Part shown: piece by piece, positions 1 to 7,225 of the stretch
Numbering within the stretch: the first letter of the stretch is position 1
How the letters are laid out: every line of letters starts with the position of its first letter
NCBI GenBank assembly: GCA_025363715.1
Contig: JANYLR010000037.1
Span: 1-41,861 of the forward strand
From: Holophagaceae bacterium
GTDB lineage: Bacteria; Acidobacteriota; Holophagae; Holophagales; Holophagaceae
Direction of reading: 5' to 3'
Length of the DNA stretch: 41,861 bases
Notes under the pieces: generated by a model
The model's database searches: none
The model's input: the letters and a program-made list of their open reading frames with translations, nothing else
What the model was told of the DNA's origin: nothing
Made by a program: the position numbers and the translations under genes

Positions 1-1
1 C

Positions 2-55
2 CCCACCCCCCTTCAAGCCAGGGCCTTTGAACTCATCGGCGTCGAAGTGGCGTAG
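2..55 (+). CDS. C-terminal tail of an unidentified protein (5' end outside window)
   Basis: From the window edge one frame reads PTPLQARAFELIGVEVA and then a TAG stop at 53-55. A strong terminator starts 24 bases later, which is what the end of a real gene looks like. Seventeen residues are too few to assign a family. The 'PLQxRAFELxGV' ending reminds me of the C-termini of some DDE transposases, but this is only a resemblance. If it is a transposase, the gene remnant just downstream could be what its insertion left behind. Confidence 0.3.
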   Translation, partial: PTPLQARAFELIGVEVA

Positions 56-78
56 AACTGTTGGCAGTAGCGGAAAAC

Positions 79-116
79 AAAAATCCCCGGAAACCCATGT
101 GGTGCCGGGGATTTTT
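79..116. terminator. Strong intrinsic terminator, probably bidirectional
   Basis: A perfect 12-bp inverted repeat (AAAAATCCCCGG at 79-90, CCGGGGATTTTT at 105-116) encloses a 14-base loop. The GC core is flanked by an A-run on one side and a T-run on the other, so it can act in both directions. It follows the stop codon at 53-55 closely. Confidence 0.75.
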
Positions 117-132
117 AGCTACTCGCGTATGA

Positions 133-303
133 ACTTCGGACCTGAAGGCCGATGCCATGGACGCGCTCTCGAAGGCCTGGCGTGCCGGATTCCGGGACTC
201 CGACTGGGTCCGGGGCGACCCCGACCTCGCCATCCTCCACGACGCGCCAGAGTTCGAGCGGCTGTACCCGAAGAAGAGAGACCTGAACGGAGCGGCTGGC
301 TGA
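133..303 (+). pseudogene. Remnant of a TPR-type protein (C-terminus only)
   Basis: The frame between stops at 130-132 and 301-303 reads SDLKADAMDALSKAWRAGFR and continues with DSDW, DPDLAILHD and PEFERLYP. This is the pattern that ends many long TPR and Ser/Thr kinase-TPR proteins (a last repeat, then 'GFRD..W...DPDLAPLR.DPRF'). An ATG at 157 would give only 48 residues, has no ribosome-binding site and lies just behind a terminator, so an intact small gene is unlikely. The stop codon abuts the stop of the convergent gene at 304. I read it as the 3' end of a gene whose front was lost by deletion or insertion. Confidence 0.5.
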
Positions 304-1695
304 TCAGGCCCTGGGCGGCTTCCAACCCGAGTAGTAGATGTTGACGCACTCGGGACAGACCCCATGGCTGAACTGGGCATCAGAGTGTTCAGTCACGAAC
401 TGCTCCACGCCCTGCCAGTAACCCTCGTCGGTTCGGACCTTCTTGCAATGCCCACAGATCGGGAGGAGGCCTGAAAGGCTCTTCACCATGGCCAGACTGT
501 GTTGCAGCTCGCCCACGGTCTGTTCGAGATCCGCTTCCGCCCGGACCCGGGCGCCCAGTTCTTCGCGGAGCTTCTCGGTCCTCTGCTTCACGGTGCGCCG
601 CAGCACCAGGGTCCAGCCCACGGCGATGGTGAAGCCGATCACCAGGAAGTACAGGCTCCCCAGCACCCAGGTCCGATTCCGGTCGTAGAAGGTGGGGGGG
701 GCATATCGGATGACACTATCGCGGGGCAAGAGGGATGGATTGATGCCGAACCGTTTCAGCTGACGGTCATCAAACACCCACTGCACGGTGGGAACGGCCA
801 CGACGGGAATCGAGGCAGCCTTTTCCCCTTGGATGATCCGGAGGGCCTGGCCCGCGGCCAAAGTCCCCTGGCGCTCGCCGCCCTGCAGGTGCCCACCCAC
901 GACGCCGTGGCCAAGGGCCTCCTCATAGAGGACCCAAACGGGAGCCTTCATGTCCAACTTGCTCAGCAACTCGGGGAACTCCCAAAGATCCAGGAATCTC
1001 CCACTCGTATCGTTGCCGAACAAGGCCAGGAAGACGAGGGTGCTGGGGGGTTCCTTGAGCAGCAGCTGGAGCAGGTCCTGGGTACTCTCTTTGCCGATGT
1101 AAGTGATTTCAGGTAACAGGTCTAATTTCGCCAAAGACTGCGCCACATCCTGGCGGATTTCCTGGCCGGTTTCCGTGCCATCACAGATCACCAGCACCTT
1201 TTTCGTCCCGGGATGGGCGTTCAGGGCCAGGGCCAGGGTGCCCGAGCCTTCTACCTGCTCGGCGATGCCCGTCACGTTGTCCTGCTTGCCGTACAAATCG
1301 GGGCGCCACCCGTTCACGCCGCAGAACACGATCGGCACCCCGGGGAAGAGGGCCTCCCGCTGCCGGAGCGCGAACTCCAGCGCCGCGTTGTCCGAGGTGA
1401 GCACCACGCTGAAGCGGACATTCCGGTACTTCGCCAGGATCATCTCCCGGTGCCGGTCCAGCATCTCCTGGGTGGGGTAGTGCTTCCAGTCGAGGTATTC
1501 CGTGTGGATATCGACCCCGGCCTCGGAGCCTTGGAGGGTCCGCACCATGGCGGCGTGGATATTGGCCGTCCAGGAATAGCTCTGGTGGTAGGAATGCAGG
1601 ACCAGGACCTGGTGATGGCCCGGATCGTCCGCCCAACCCAGAAGGCAGACCGTGCAGAGTAGTACGACCCTGAGCATGCGCCAGTTGGATGTCAC
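304..1695 (-). CDS. Periplasmic ABC-type binding-domain sensor with cysteine-rich C-terminal module
   Basis: A 463-residue protein with a signal peptide or anchor (about 6-22), then a long domain beginning 'VLVLHSYHQSYSWT' (about 28-330) resembling ABC-type substrate-binding domains found on sensors. One transmembrane helix follows (about 343-365), then a coiled coil (366-405) and a small cysteine/histidine module: C414-x2-C417, H444, C447-x2-C450 within 'LLPICGHCKK...GYW...FSHGVCPEC'. That module is common at the end of PAS or histidine-kinase sensors in deltaproteobacteria and acidobacteria and may bind metal. No kinase, GGDEF or HAMP domain is visible, so it senses without an obvious output. 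The start is GTG at 1693-1695, with GAGG about 7 bases upstream; an internal ATG at residue 7 has no ribosome site. Ligand unknown. Confidence 0.8.
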   Translation of the reverse strand: MTSNWRMLRVVLLCTVCLLGWADDPGHHQVLVLHSYHQSYSWTANIHAAMVRTLQGSEAGVDIHTEYLDWKHYPTQEMLDRHREMILAKYRNVRFSVVLTSDNAALEFALRQREALFPGVPIVFCGVNGWRPDLYGKQDNVTGIAEQVEGSGTLALALNAHPGTKKVLVICDGTETGQEIRQDVAQSLAKLDLLPEITYIGKESTQDLLQLLLKEPPSTLVFLALFGNDTSGRFLDLWEFPELLSKLDMKAPVWVLYEEALGHGVVGGHLQGGERQGTLAAGQALRIIQGEKAASIPVVAVPTVQWVFDDRQLKRFGINPSLLPRDSVIRYAPPTFYDRNRTWVLGSLYFLVIGFTIAVGWTLVLRRTVKQRTEKLREELGARVRAEADLEQTVGELQHSLAMVKSLSGLLPICGHCKKVRTDEGYWQGVEQFVTEHSDAQFSHGVCPECVNIYYSGWKPPRA

Positions 1696-1721
1696 CGTTG
1701 GCCTCGAATGAACTTGGATTG

Positions 1722-1750
1722 ATTATTTACACGTCTGATATGGATGTCCA
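1722..1750 (-). promoter_or_regulatory. Probable sigma70-type promoter of the orphan sensor gene
   Basis: Read on the minus strand, TGGACA (1745-1750) and AATAAT (1722-1727) are separated by 17 bases and each differs from consensus at one position. The predicted transcript starts near 1714, about 20 bases before the GTG start at 1695. It lies in an AT-rich patch of otherwise GC-rich DNA. Confidence 0.5.
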
Positions 1751-1850
1751 GGGGCACATGTTGCCACAACTGCCCCGCCCCTGCCCAGAAGGCAGCATCC
1801 TACAGGGAACGGGCCGAGTTTCTAAGGGTTCGGGACAGGCCTGGCCCGGC

Positions 1851-2303
1851 CTACTTGTAGATGCCGCAGCCGATGGCCCAGTCGTCCAGCCCTTCCACGT
1901 AGGAAGACTTCTGCTCGATCTTCCCGTTCTTGGGGTTCGTGTACTTGTAGTCCACCCATCCCCCCTTCTTGCCCTGGCCTGTCTTGATGATCTCCTGGAC
2001 CATGTATTTCCCTTCAGGGTCCTTCGCCATGAACCGGTTCATGCCGACCAAGGTGCCCTGGAAGCCGATGGCGAGGCAGGTGCCTTTTGCGTCATAGATG
2101 AAGATGTAGAGTTCGTCGCCGCCCTTGACATGGAAGCGACCGCTCCCTTGGCTGGTCTCCTTCACCAGGGCCTCCTTGCCATGGGTCTTGGCGAAAGCCA
2201 CCGCCTCCTTCACTAGGGCCTTGGCCTTGGCCTGCTGATCCTGGGCGCCGAGGGAACCCGCCAGGCAAATGAGGATGGGGATGAGGAAGGAACGGGTCAG
2301 CAT
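1851..2303 (-). CDS. Secreted single Cache-domain protein
   Basis: A 150-residue protein with a classical signal peptide (MLTRSFLIPILICLAGSLGA, cleavage likely before Q21) and nothing else but one small Cache-type fold: a long N-terminal helix (AKALVKEAVAFAKTHGKEAL), then 'ELYIFIYDAKGTCLAIG', 'MVQEIIKTGQGKKGGWVDYKYTNPKNGKIEQKSSYVE' split by turns, and a final 'WAIGCGIYK'. Cache_2/sCache domains usually form the periplasmic ligand-binding part of chemoreceptors and kinases. Here the domain stands alone, so it probably binds a small ligand in the periplasm and hands the signal to a partner. The orphan sensor upstream on the same strand is a possible partner, but nothing proves it. ATG at 2303 is preceded by AAGGCGG. 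Confidence 0.8.
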   Translation of the reverse strand: MLTRSFLIPILICLAGSLGAQDQQAKAKALVKEAVAFAKTHGKEALVKETSQGSGRFHVKGGDELYIFIYDAKGTCLAIGFQGTLVGMNRFMAKDPEGKYMVQEIIKTGQGKKGGWVDYKYTNPKNGKIEQKSSYVEGLDDWAIGCGIYK

Positions 2304-2358
2304 GGAACCGCCTTGGGTATGGATGAACCCAAGGAATCGTCCAGTCCTGGTTGCCTTG

Positions 2359-2829
2359 TTAATTTAAATAGCCCACCGAATCCCCCACCCGGATCAGCCC
2401 GCCTTCCAGGATCTCGGCCCGGAGCCCGCCGCGATGAGTGAGGCCCGGTAGGATCTGGGGCTTGCCGGTCATGCGGGCCAAATCGCCGCAGGGTTCGCAG
2501 AGCTCGTGGCCGCGCAGGCGCGCCCCGCCGACGCTGAAGTCCCGGCCCACGAGGTGGTTCAGGGCCACGCCCCGGGTGACCAGGTTCCGGCGCGTTTCGC
2601 CCGGGGCAAGCGCCATCCCCAGTTCCCGCTCCAGCGCCTCGATGGCCTCCGCCTCGATGAGGGTGATCTGGCGGCTGGGCTTGGGCTTGGGCGAAAAGGT
2701 GCCGGTGCCCAGGGCGTAGCGGTCGCCCTCCAGGCCCAGGCCCGCGATGGCGGTGGCTTCGGCGACGCCACGAACAGGTGCTTCGGCAGCCGTCGCGAGA
2801 TGGATGGATTCGATGTGGCCCTGGGTCAT
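2359..2829 (-). CDS. MOSC domain protein
   Basis: A 156-residue stand-alone MOSC domain (the C-terminal domain of molybdenum cofactor sulfurases). Typical elements are 'GLGLEGDRYALGTG' (31-44), 'ITLIEAEAIEALE' (55-67), 'RRNLVTRGVALNHLVG' (80-95) and the conserved cysteine region C111-E-P-C114. Small MOSC proteins are thought to carry or transfer sulfur to metal cofactors or to handle N-hydroxylated substrates; the exact substrate cannot be read from sequence. The ATG at 2829 has GGAG at good spacing. The Cache gene follows 55 bases downstream on the same strand and could be cotranscribed. Confidence 0.85.
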   Translation of the reverse strand: MTQGHIESIHLATAAEAPVRGVAEATAIAGLGLEGDRYALGTGTFSPKPKPSRQITLIEAEAIEALERELGMALAPGETRRNLVTRGVALNHLVGRDFSVGGARLRGHELCEPCGDLARMTGKPQILPGLTHRGGLRAEILEGGLIRVGDSVGYLN

Positions 2830-2994
2830 GGTGGTCTCCAGCCTTCCTCATGGTGACCCAGTTTGCCGGGCCACGGCCAGCGCGTCGACCGGTTCCCGCC
2901 GGAGGGGTTGGTATCTGGAATCCGGATCTGTTGCAAACCCGGGTTCATCCACATGGTTGCCTTGGCCTTCGTGAGGCCGATTGCAGGAGTCCCT

Positions 2995-4206
2995 ATGCTC
3001 TCCAACCGGATGATTCTGAACGTCCTTGCAGGCGGTTTGGCCCTGTCCTTGCTTATGGCCTGTGGTGGCGGGAGTTCCAGCGCCGCCCCACCTGCTGCAC
3101 CCCCGCCCTATATCCGCGCAGCCGCCCTGGGGGGGGCCGACGAGGTCCCAGCCAATGCCTCCACCGCCCAGGCCACGGGCCAAGTGACGGTGAACCCCAC
3201 CACCCTGGCCATCAGCGGGGCGGTGGTCTCCACCGGCATTCAGGGCACCCAGGCACACATTCATGAAGGAACCGTCGGAGTGGCCGGCTCCGTGGTGATA
3301 CCACTCACTGGCGGGGTCGGGGGTGTCTGGACCATCCCGGCTGGCACCATCCTCACCACGGCCCAGTATGCGAGCCTGCAGGCCGGCAACTACTACTTCA
3401 ACGTTCACAGCACCACCCATCCAGCCGGCGAGATCCGGGGACAAATCAGGCTGGTAGCCCGGTTCGCATCCCTAGACGGTAGCCAGGAGGTCCCAGCCTC
3501 CGGCAGCGCTGCCACCGGAACCGGCGTCCTGACCGTGAATCCCCTGAGTGGCGATGCCTTTGGCACGATCCGCTCGCAGGGCCTCACGGGCACGGCCTCC
3601 CACGTCCATGACGGCGCGGTCGGCGTGAGCGGTCCCGTGATCCTGCCGCTGACGGACAGCGGGGGCGGAGTCTGGGCCCTGCCCGGCGGATCCATCCTCA
3701 CCACTACCCAGGTGGCGACCTTCTCGGCAGGCGGGCTGTACGGCAACGTTCACAGCGCCACCTTCACGACAGGCGAGATCAGGGGCCAGTTCAGCCTCTC
3801 CAGTTCGCTGATCCGCAGCACGACCCTCGGCGGGGCCAATGAAGTGCCTGCCAACGCCTCAGGGGCCTCTGGCACGGGCACCATCGCCGTCGATCCGTTG
3901 ACCCTGGCCCTCCGGGGAGGCGTGGTCACCACCGGCATCACCGGCACTCAGGCTCATATCCATGCTGGGGCCGTGGGAACCGCCGGGGGGGCCATCGTTC
4001 CCCTGGTGCTGGACACCGATGGGGCCTGGGTGGTTCCACCCGGCACCTTCCTCACGCCCGCCCAGTTTGATCTGCTTCGGACCGGGGGCCTCTACGTCAA
4101 CGTGCACAGCGCGGCCTTCCCCAACGGGGAGATCCGCGGGCAGATCCCGGCCGATGCAGCCACTGGCGCAGGTGGCGCAGGCGGTGGAACGGGCGGCGGT
4201 TACTGA
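2995..4206 (+). CDS. Lipoprotein with three CHRD domains
   Basis: A 403-residue predicted lipoprotein. The signal sequence ends in a lipobox with the acylated residue at C23 (LLMAC). A Gly/Ser/Pro linker leads to three consecutive CHRD domains (about 39-155, 156-272, 273-388). Each shows the family pattern: 'LGGADEVPANAS' or a variant, then 'TGxQAHIHxGxVGxxG', 'LTxxQ', and 'NVHSxxxxxGEIRGQ'. The histidines in HIH/HVH and NVH are conserved in all three copies. CHRD domains were named from chordin; in bacteria they are secreted and of unknown function. The protein ends in a Gly-rich tail. The start is ATG at 2995 with AGGAG five bases upstream; longer versions add a non-signal extension. It is divergent from the MOSC gene. 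Confidence 0.85.
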   Translation: MLSNRMILNVLAGGLALSLLMACGGGSSSAAPPAAPPPYIRAAALGGADEVPANASTAQATGQVTVNPTTLAISGAVVSTGIQGTQAHIHEGTVGVAGSVVIPLTGGVGGVWTIPAGTILTTAQYASLQAGNYYFNVHSTTHPAGEIRGQIRLVARFASLDGSQEVPASGSAATGTGVLTVNPLSGDAFGTIRSQGLTGTASHVHDGAVGVSGPVILPLTDSGGGVWALPGGSILTTTQVATFSAGGLYGNVHSATFTTGEIRGQFSLSSSLIRSTTLGGANEVPANASGASGTGTIAVDPLTLALRGGVVTTGITGTQAHIHAGAVGTAGGAIVPLVLDTDGAWVVPPGTFLTPAQFDLLRTGGLYVNVHSAAFPNGEIRGQIPADAATGAGGAGGGTGGGY

Positions 4207-4216
4207 GCCAAAGGAT

Positions 4217-4252
4217 CGCGTTCCCTGGAGCATGAGCATTCCAGGGAACGCG
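4217..4252. terminator. Perfect 13-bp inverted repeat between convergent genes
   Basis: CGCGTTCCCTGGA (4217-4229) and TCCAGGGAACGCG (4240-4252) pair perfectly around a 10-base loop. It sits between the stop codons of the CHRD lipoprotein gene (4206) and the convergent aminotransferase gene (4266). There is no T-run on either side, so it is a transcript-end hairpin of uncertain strength, not a textbook intrinsic terminator. Confidence 0.6.
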
Positions 4253-4265
4253 AACTTCACAGGTG

Positions 4266-5477
4266 CTAGGCCAGCACGGCCTCCAGCTGCTCGATGGCCC
4301 AGTCGATCTGCTCCTTCGTGATGACGAGGGGCGGCGCCAGGCGAATGATCTGCTCGTGAGTGTCCTTGCAAAGCATTCCGCGGTCCTTGAGCTTGTAGCA
4401 GTAAGGACGGGCCTTGCCGGCACTCTCCTTGAGCTGAACGCCGGCCCACAGGCCACGCACGCGCACCAGCTCCACCTTGTCCGACTTCATGCCACGCAGG
4501 CGCTTGGCGAAGTACTCGCCCAGCTCGGCGGCGCGCTCCACCAGCTTCTCGTCCACCAGCACGTCCAGGGCCGCGCTGGCCACTGCGCAGGCCAGCGGGT
4601 TGCCGCCATAGGTGCTGCCGTGGATGCCGGGCGTGAACACGTCCATCACTTCGTCATTGGCCAGGAAGGCACTGACCGGGTAGTAGCCGCCGCTGAGGGC
4701 CTTGCCGATGGTGATGCCGTCGGGGCGGATGCCCTCGTGCTCGAAGGCGAACCACTTGCCCGTGCGGCCCAGGCCGGACTGGATCTCGTCCAGCACCAGC
4801 AGGCAGTTGTTGACCGTGGCGACTTCGCGCAGGCCCTTGAGGAAGCCGTCGGGGGGAATGACCACACCGCCCTCACCCTGGATGGGCTCCATGAAGATGG
4901 CGCAGGTGTTCGGGTTGATGGCCTGCTTCACGGCTTCCAGATCGCCGTAGGGCACGATCACGAAGCCAGGGGTGAAGGGGCCGAACCTGCTGGTGCTATC
5001 GGGATCGGTGCTGAAGCCCACGATGGTGGTGGTGCGGCCGTGGAAGTTGCCGTCGGCCACGATGATCTCGGCCTTGCCGTACTCGATGCCCTTCTTGTCG
5101 TAGCCCCACTTGCGCATGGCCTTCAGCGCGGTCTCCACGGCCTCGGCGCCGCTGTTCATGAGCAGGGCCTTGTCGAAGCCCGTCAGCTTGCAGAGCTTCT
5201 CGAGGAGCGGGGGGAACTGGTCGTTGCGGAAGGCCCGGCTGGTGAGGGCCAGCGTCTTGATCTGGGCGATCATCGCCTCGCCGATCTTCGGATGGTTGTG
5301 GCCCTGGTTCACGGCGGAGTAGGCCGCCAGGAAGTCCATGTACTGCTTGCCGTCCACATCCGTGAGGAAGACGCCCTCGCCCTTGGTGCAGACCACATCC
5401 AGGGGATGGTAGTTGTGGGCGCCGAACTGGTTTTCCTGCGCGATGAGTCCAGCAGCCTTGGTCTCGGTGGTGGTCAT
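4266..5477 (-). CDS. rocD: Ornithine--oxo-acid aminotransferase
   Basis: A 403-residue class-III PLP-dependent aminotransferase, of normal length for ornithine delta-aminotransferase. It moves the delta-amino group of ornithine to 2-oxoglutarate, giving glutamate semialdehyde, and links arginine breakdown to glutamate and proline. Visible motifs: 'NYHPLDVVCTKGEGVF' near the N-terminus, 'NSGAEAVETALKAMRKWGY', 'FHGRTTTIVGFSTD', 'MEPIQGEGGVVIPP', the cofactor aspartate in 'LVLDEIQSGLGRTG', and the PLP lysine K259 in 'ITIGKALSGG'. Start is the ATG at 5477 with GAGGAG upstream; an in-frame extension of 39 Arg/Ser-rich residues lacks family support. It stands alone, with its own AT-rich promoter. 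Confidence 0.93.
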   Translation of the reverse strand: MTTTETKAAGLIAQENQFGAHNYHPLDVVCTKGEGVFLTDVDGKQYMDFLAAYSAVNQGHNHPKIGEAMIAQIKTLALTSRAFRNDQFPPLLEKLCKLTGFDKALLMNSGAEAVETALKAMRKWGYDKKGIEYGKAEIIVADGNFHGRTTTIVGFSTDPDSTSRFGPFTPGFVIVPYGDLEAVKQAINPNTCAIFMEPIQGEGGVVIPPDGFLKGLREVATVNNCLLVLDEIQSGLGRTGKWFAFEHEGIRPDGITIGKALSGGYYPVSAFLANDEVMDVFTPGIHGSTYGGNPLACAVASAALDVLVDEKLVERAAELGEYFAKRLRGMKSDKVELVRVRGLWAGVQLKESAGKARPYCYKLKDRGMLCKDTHEQIIRLAPPLVITKEQIDWAIEQLEAVLA

Positions 5478-5585
5478 GGGTGCACTCCTCTCAGCCTGGG
5501 GCCGAAGTCTGGGCCGTCGCCCTGGGGAAAATCGTGAATCCATTCTAGAGCGCGAAGGCTGTAGTCCTGACATATGCGAACGATA

Positions 5586-5613
5586 ATTATACATATTCTT
5601 TACACTTTATAAA
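5586..5613 (-). promoter_or_regulatory. Probable promoter of rocD
   Basis: On the minus strand a perfect TATAAT (5586-5591) lies 16 bases from TTTATA (5608-5613). The predicted start near 5579 gives a leader of about 100 bases before the rocD ATG. The whole block is unusually AT-rich for this genome. Confidence 0.5.
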
Positions 5614-5627
5614 AATCCATAAATGAC

Positions 5628-5655
5628 TTGCGGGGAAGTTATAACTTCCTATATT
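5628..5655 (+). promoter_or_regulatory. Probable HMG-CoA reductase operon promoter with a palindromic operator in the spacer
   Basis: TTGCGG (5628-5633) and TATATT (5650-5655) are 16 bases apart. Those 16 bases are a perfect palindrome, GGAAGTTATAACTTCC (5634-5649), so the dyad fills the spacer exactly. A dimeric regulator bound there would cover both promoter elements. The predicted transcript start is about 22 bases before the ATG at 5684. The hexamers and palindrome are seen directly; regulation is inferred. Confidence 0.5.
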
Positions 5656-5683
5656 GGGGGGTCCCTCCCCAGGTGGCATCGGT

Positions 5684-7225
5684 ATGATTCCGCCCTTGAT
5701 TCTCCGGAAGCTCTATACGTACGGCTCCTTGCGCAACGACGCGGAAGGCGTGGCCATCAGCCTCAAGAACCGGTTGAGCGATCTGGTGCTCAATCGGCTC
5801 GTACGGGTCCAGATCGGGCCCCTGGAGCTGGGGGCCGAGGACCTGGAGATGGACCTGGGGGACGGCCGCTGGCTCCGGGGCGACGAGGTCACGCAGGCAG
5901 GACCGAAATCCTTCCTCCTCAAGCAGATCGCCCACCTCCGGGCCCCGGGGAAGGTGGTCGAGGATGGCCTGCATGCCATCGAGATCGCCGTGGAGGTCGA
6001 GGGCCTGGGCGCCCTCAGCTTCAAGGTGGAAGATCGCACCGCCAAGCAGCCGACGGCTCCCGGCTCGGTGCCCTGCTCCAAGGAGGAGAACTACTCGCCC
6101 GCCATCATCGCGGCCCGGCGGGACTTCGTGGAAGCAGCGACCGGCGTGGAGCTGCACCATACTTGCCAGTATTCCTTCGACCCCCAAGTCACCGCCGGCA
6201 ACATCGAGAACTTCACGGGCGTGGTCCAGGTTCCCTTGGGTTTCGCCGGGCCCCTGCTCATCAAGGGTGAACACGCGAAGGGTGAGTTCCTGATCCCCCT
6301 GGCCACCACCGAGGGCACCCTGGTGGCCTCGTACAACCGCGGCATGAAGGTCCTGAACCTGTCCGGCGGCGTCACTTGCACGATCCAGAGCGACCACATG
6401 CAGCGGGCGCCGGTCTTCATCTTCGACAGCGCCCGGGAGGCCCTGGCCTTCCGGCGGTGGGTGGAAGCCCACCTCGAGGACATCCGGCGCGAGGCCGAGG
6501 CCACCACCGGCAGTGGAAAGCTGAGCTACATCGACACCTACCTGGCCAGCAAGTTCGCCTACCTCCGCTTCAACTTCAAGACCGGGGATGCCGCGGGCCA
6601 GAACATGGTCGGCCGGGCCACCTTCGCGGCCTGCAACTGGATCCTGGAGCAGAACAAGGCCACCGTCCGGCGCTTCTACCTGGAGTCCAACCTGGCCACG
6701 GACAAGAAGGCTTCCCAGGTGAACCTCCTCCACACCCGGGGCAAACGGGTCACCGCCGAGTGCGTCATCAAGCGGAACGTGCTGCTTGACGTGATGCACG
6801 CGGAGCCCGAAAGCCTCGCCTACCACTGGGGCGTGGCCAACGTGGGCTCCCTCCTTTCCGGCGCCAGCAACAACGGGGCCCACAGTCCCAATGCCCTCGC
6901 CGCCCTGTTCATCGCCACGGGCCAGGACGTGGCCAACCTCGCCGAGGGTTCCTCGGGAATCCTCTACACCGAGCTGACGCCGGACAAGGATCTCTACGTG
7001 TCGATCACGATCCCCTCCCTCATCGTGGCCACCCATGGCGGCGGCACCGGGCTGCCCACCCAACGGGAATGCCTGCAGGTGCTGGGCTGCCTGGGCACGG
7101 GCAAGGTTTACAAGCTCGCCGAGATCATCGCCGGGGTGGTCCTGGCGGGGGAAGTCTCTCTCGGCGCGGCCATTTCCTCTTTGGAGTGGGTGTCCTCCCA
7201 TGAAAAATATGGCCGCAACCGCTGA
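5684..7225 (+). CDS. Hydroxymethylglutaryl-CoA reductase (soluble, with extra N-terminal domain)
   Basis: A 513-residue HMG-CoA reductase, which reduces HMG-CoA to mevalonate with NAD(P)H. The catalytic part (about 150-513) carries all four class-I-type catalytic residues: E210 in 'ATTEGTLVAS', K341 in 'TDKKAS', D415 in 'ATGQDVAN' and H506 in 'SSHEKYGRNR'. It also has 'ENFTGVVQVPLGFAGP', the cofactor motif 'DAAGQNMVGRAT' and 'HGGGTGLPTQ'. In place of a membrane or sterol-sensing region, residues 1-125 form a soluble extra domain ('LRKLYTYGSLRNDAEGVAIS'). Start is ATG at 5684 with AGGTGG seven bases upstream. The 3' end overlaps the next gene by 26 bases. No other mevalonate-pathway gene is in the window, so the fate of mevalonate, or another acyl-CoA substrate, is open. 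Confidence 0.9.
   Translation: MIPPLILRKLYTYGSLRNDAEGVAISLKNRLSDLVLNRLVRVQIGPLELGAEDLEMDLGDGRWLRGDEVTQAGPKSFLLKQIAHLRAPGKVVEDGLHAIEIAVEVEGLGALSFKVEDRTAKQPTAPGSVPCSKEENYSPAIIAARRDFVEAATGVELHHTCQYSFDPQVTAGNIENFTGVVQVPLGFAGPLLIKGEHAKGEFLIPLATTEGTLVASYNRGMKVLNLSGGVTCTIQSDHMQRAPVFIFDSAREALAFRRWVEAHLEDIRREAEATTGSGKLSYIDTYLASKFAYLRFNFKTGDAAGQNMVGRATFAACNWILEQNKATVRRFYLESNLATDKKASQVNLLHTRGKRVTAECVIKRNVLLDVMHAEPESLAYHWGVANVGSLLSGASNNGAHSPNALAALFIATGQDVANLAEGSSGILYTELTPDKDLYVSITIPSLIVATHGGGTGLPTQRECLQVLGCLGTGKVYKLAEIIAGVVLAGEVSLGAAISSLEWVSSHEKYGRNR

Noticed and set aside
27..344. Open frames running through the terminator at the left edge on both strands
   Set aside because: They cross a perfect 12-bp terminator hairpin and the end of the sensor gene and encode low-complexity Arg/Pro-rich sequence.
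4263..5537. Long open frame on the strand opposite rocD (about 424 codons)
   Set aside because: It mirrors rocD codon for codon, has a composition rich in His, Gly, Ala and Leu typical of antisense GC-rich frames, and lacks a ribosome site or any known domain.
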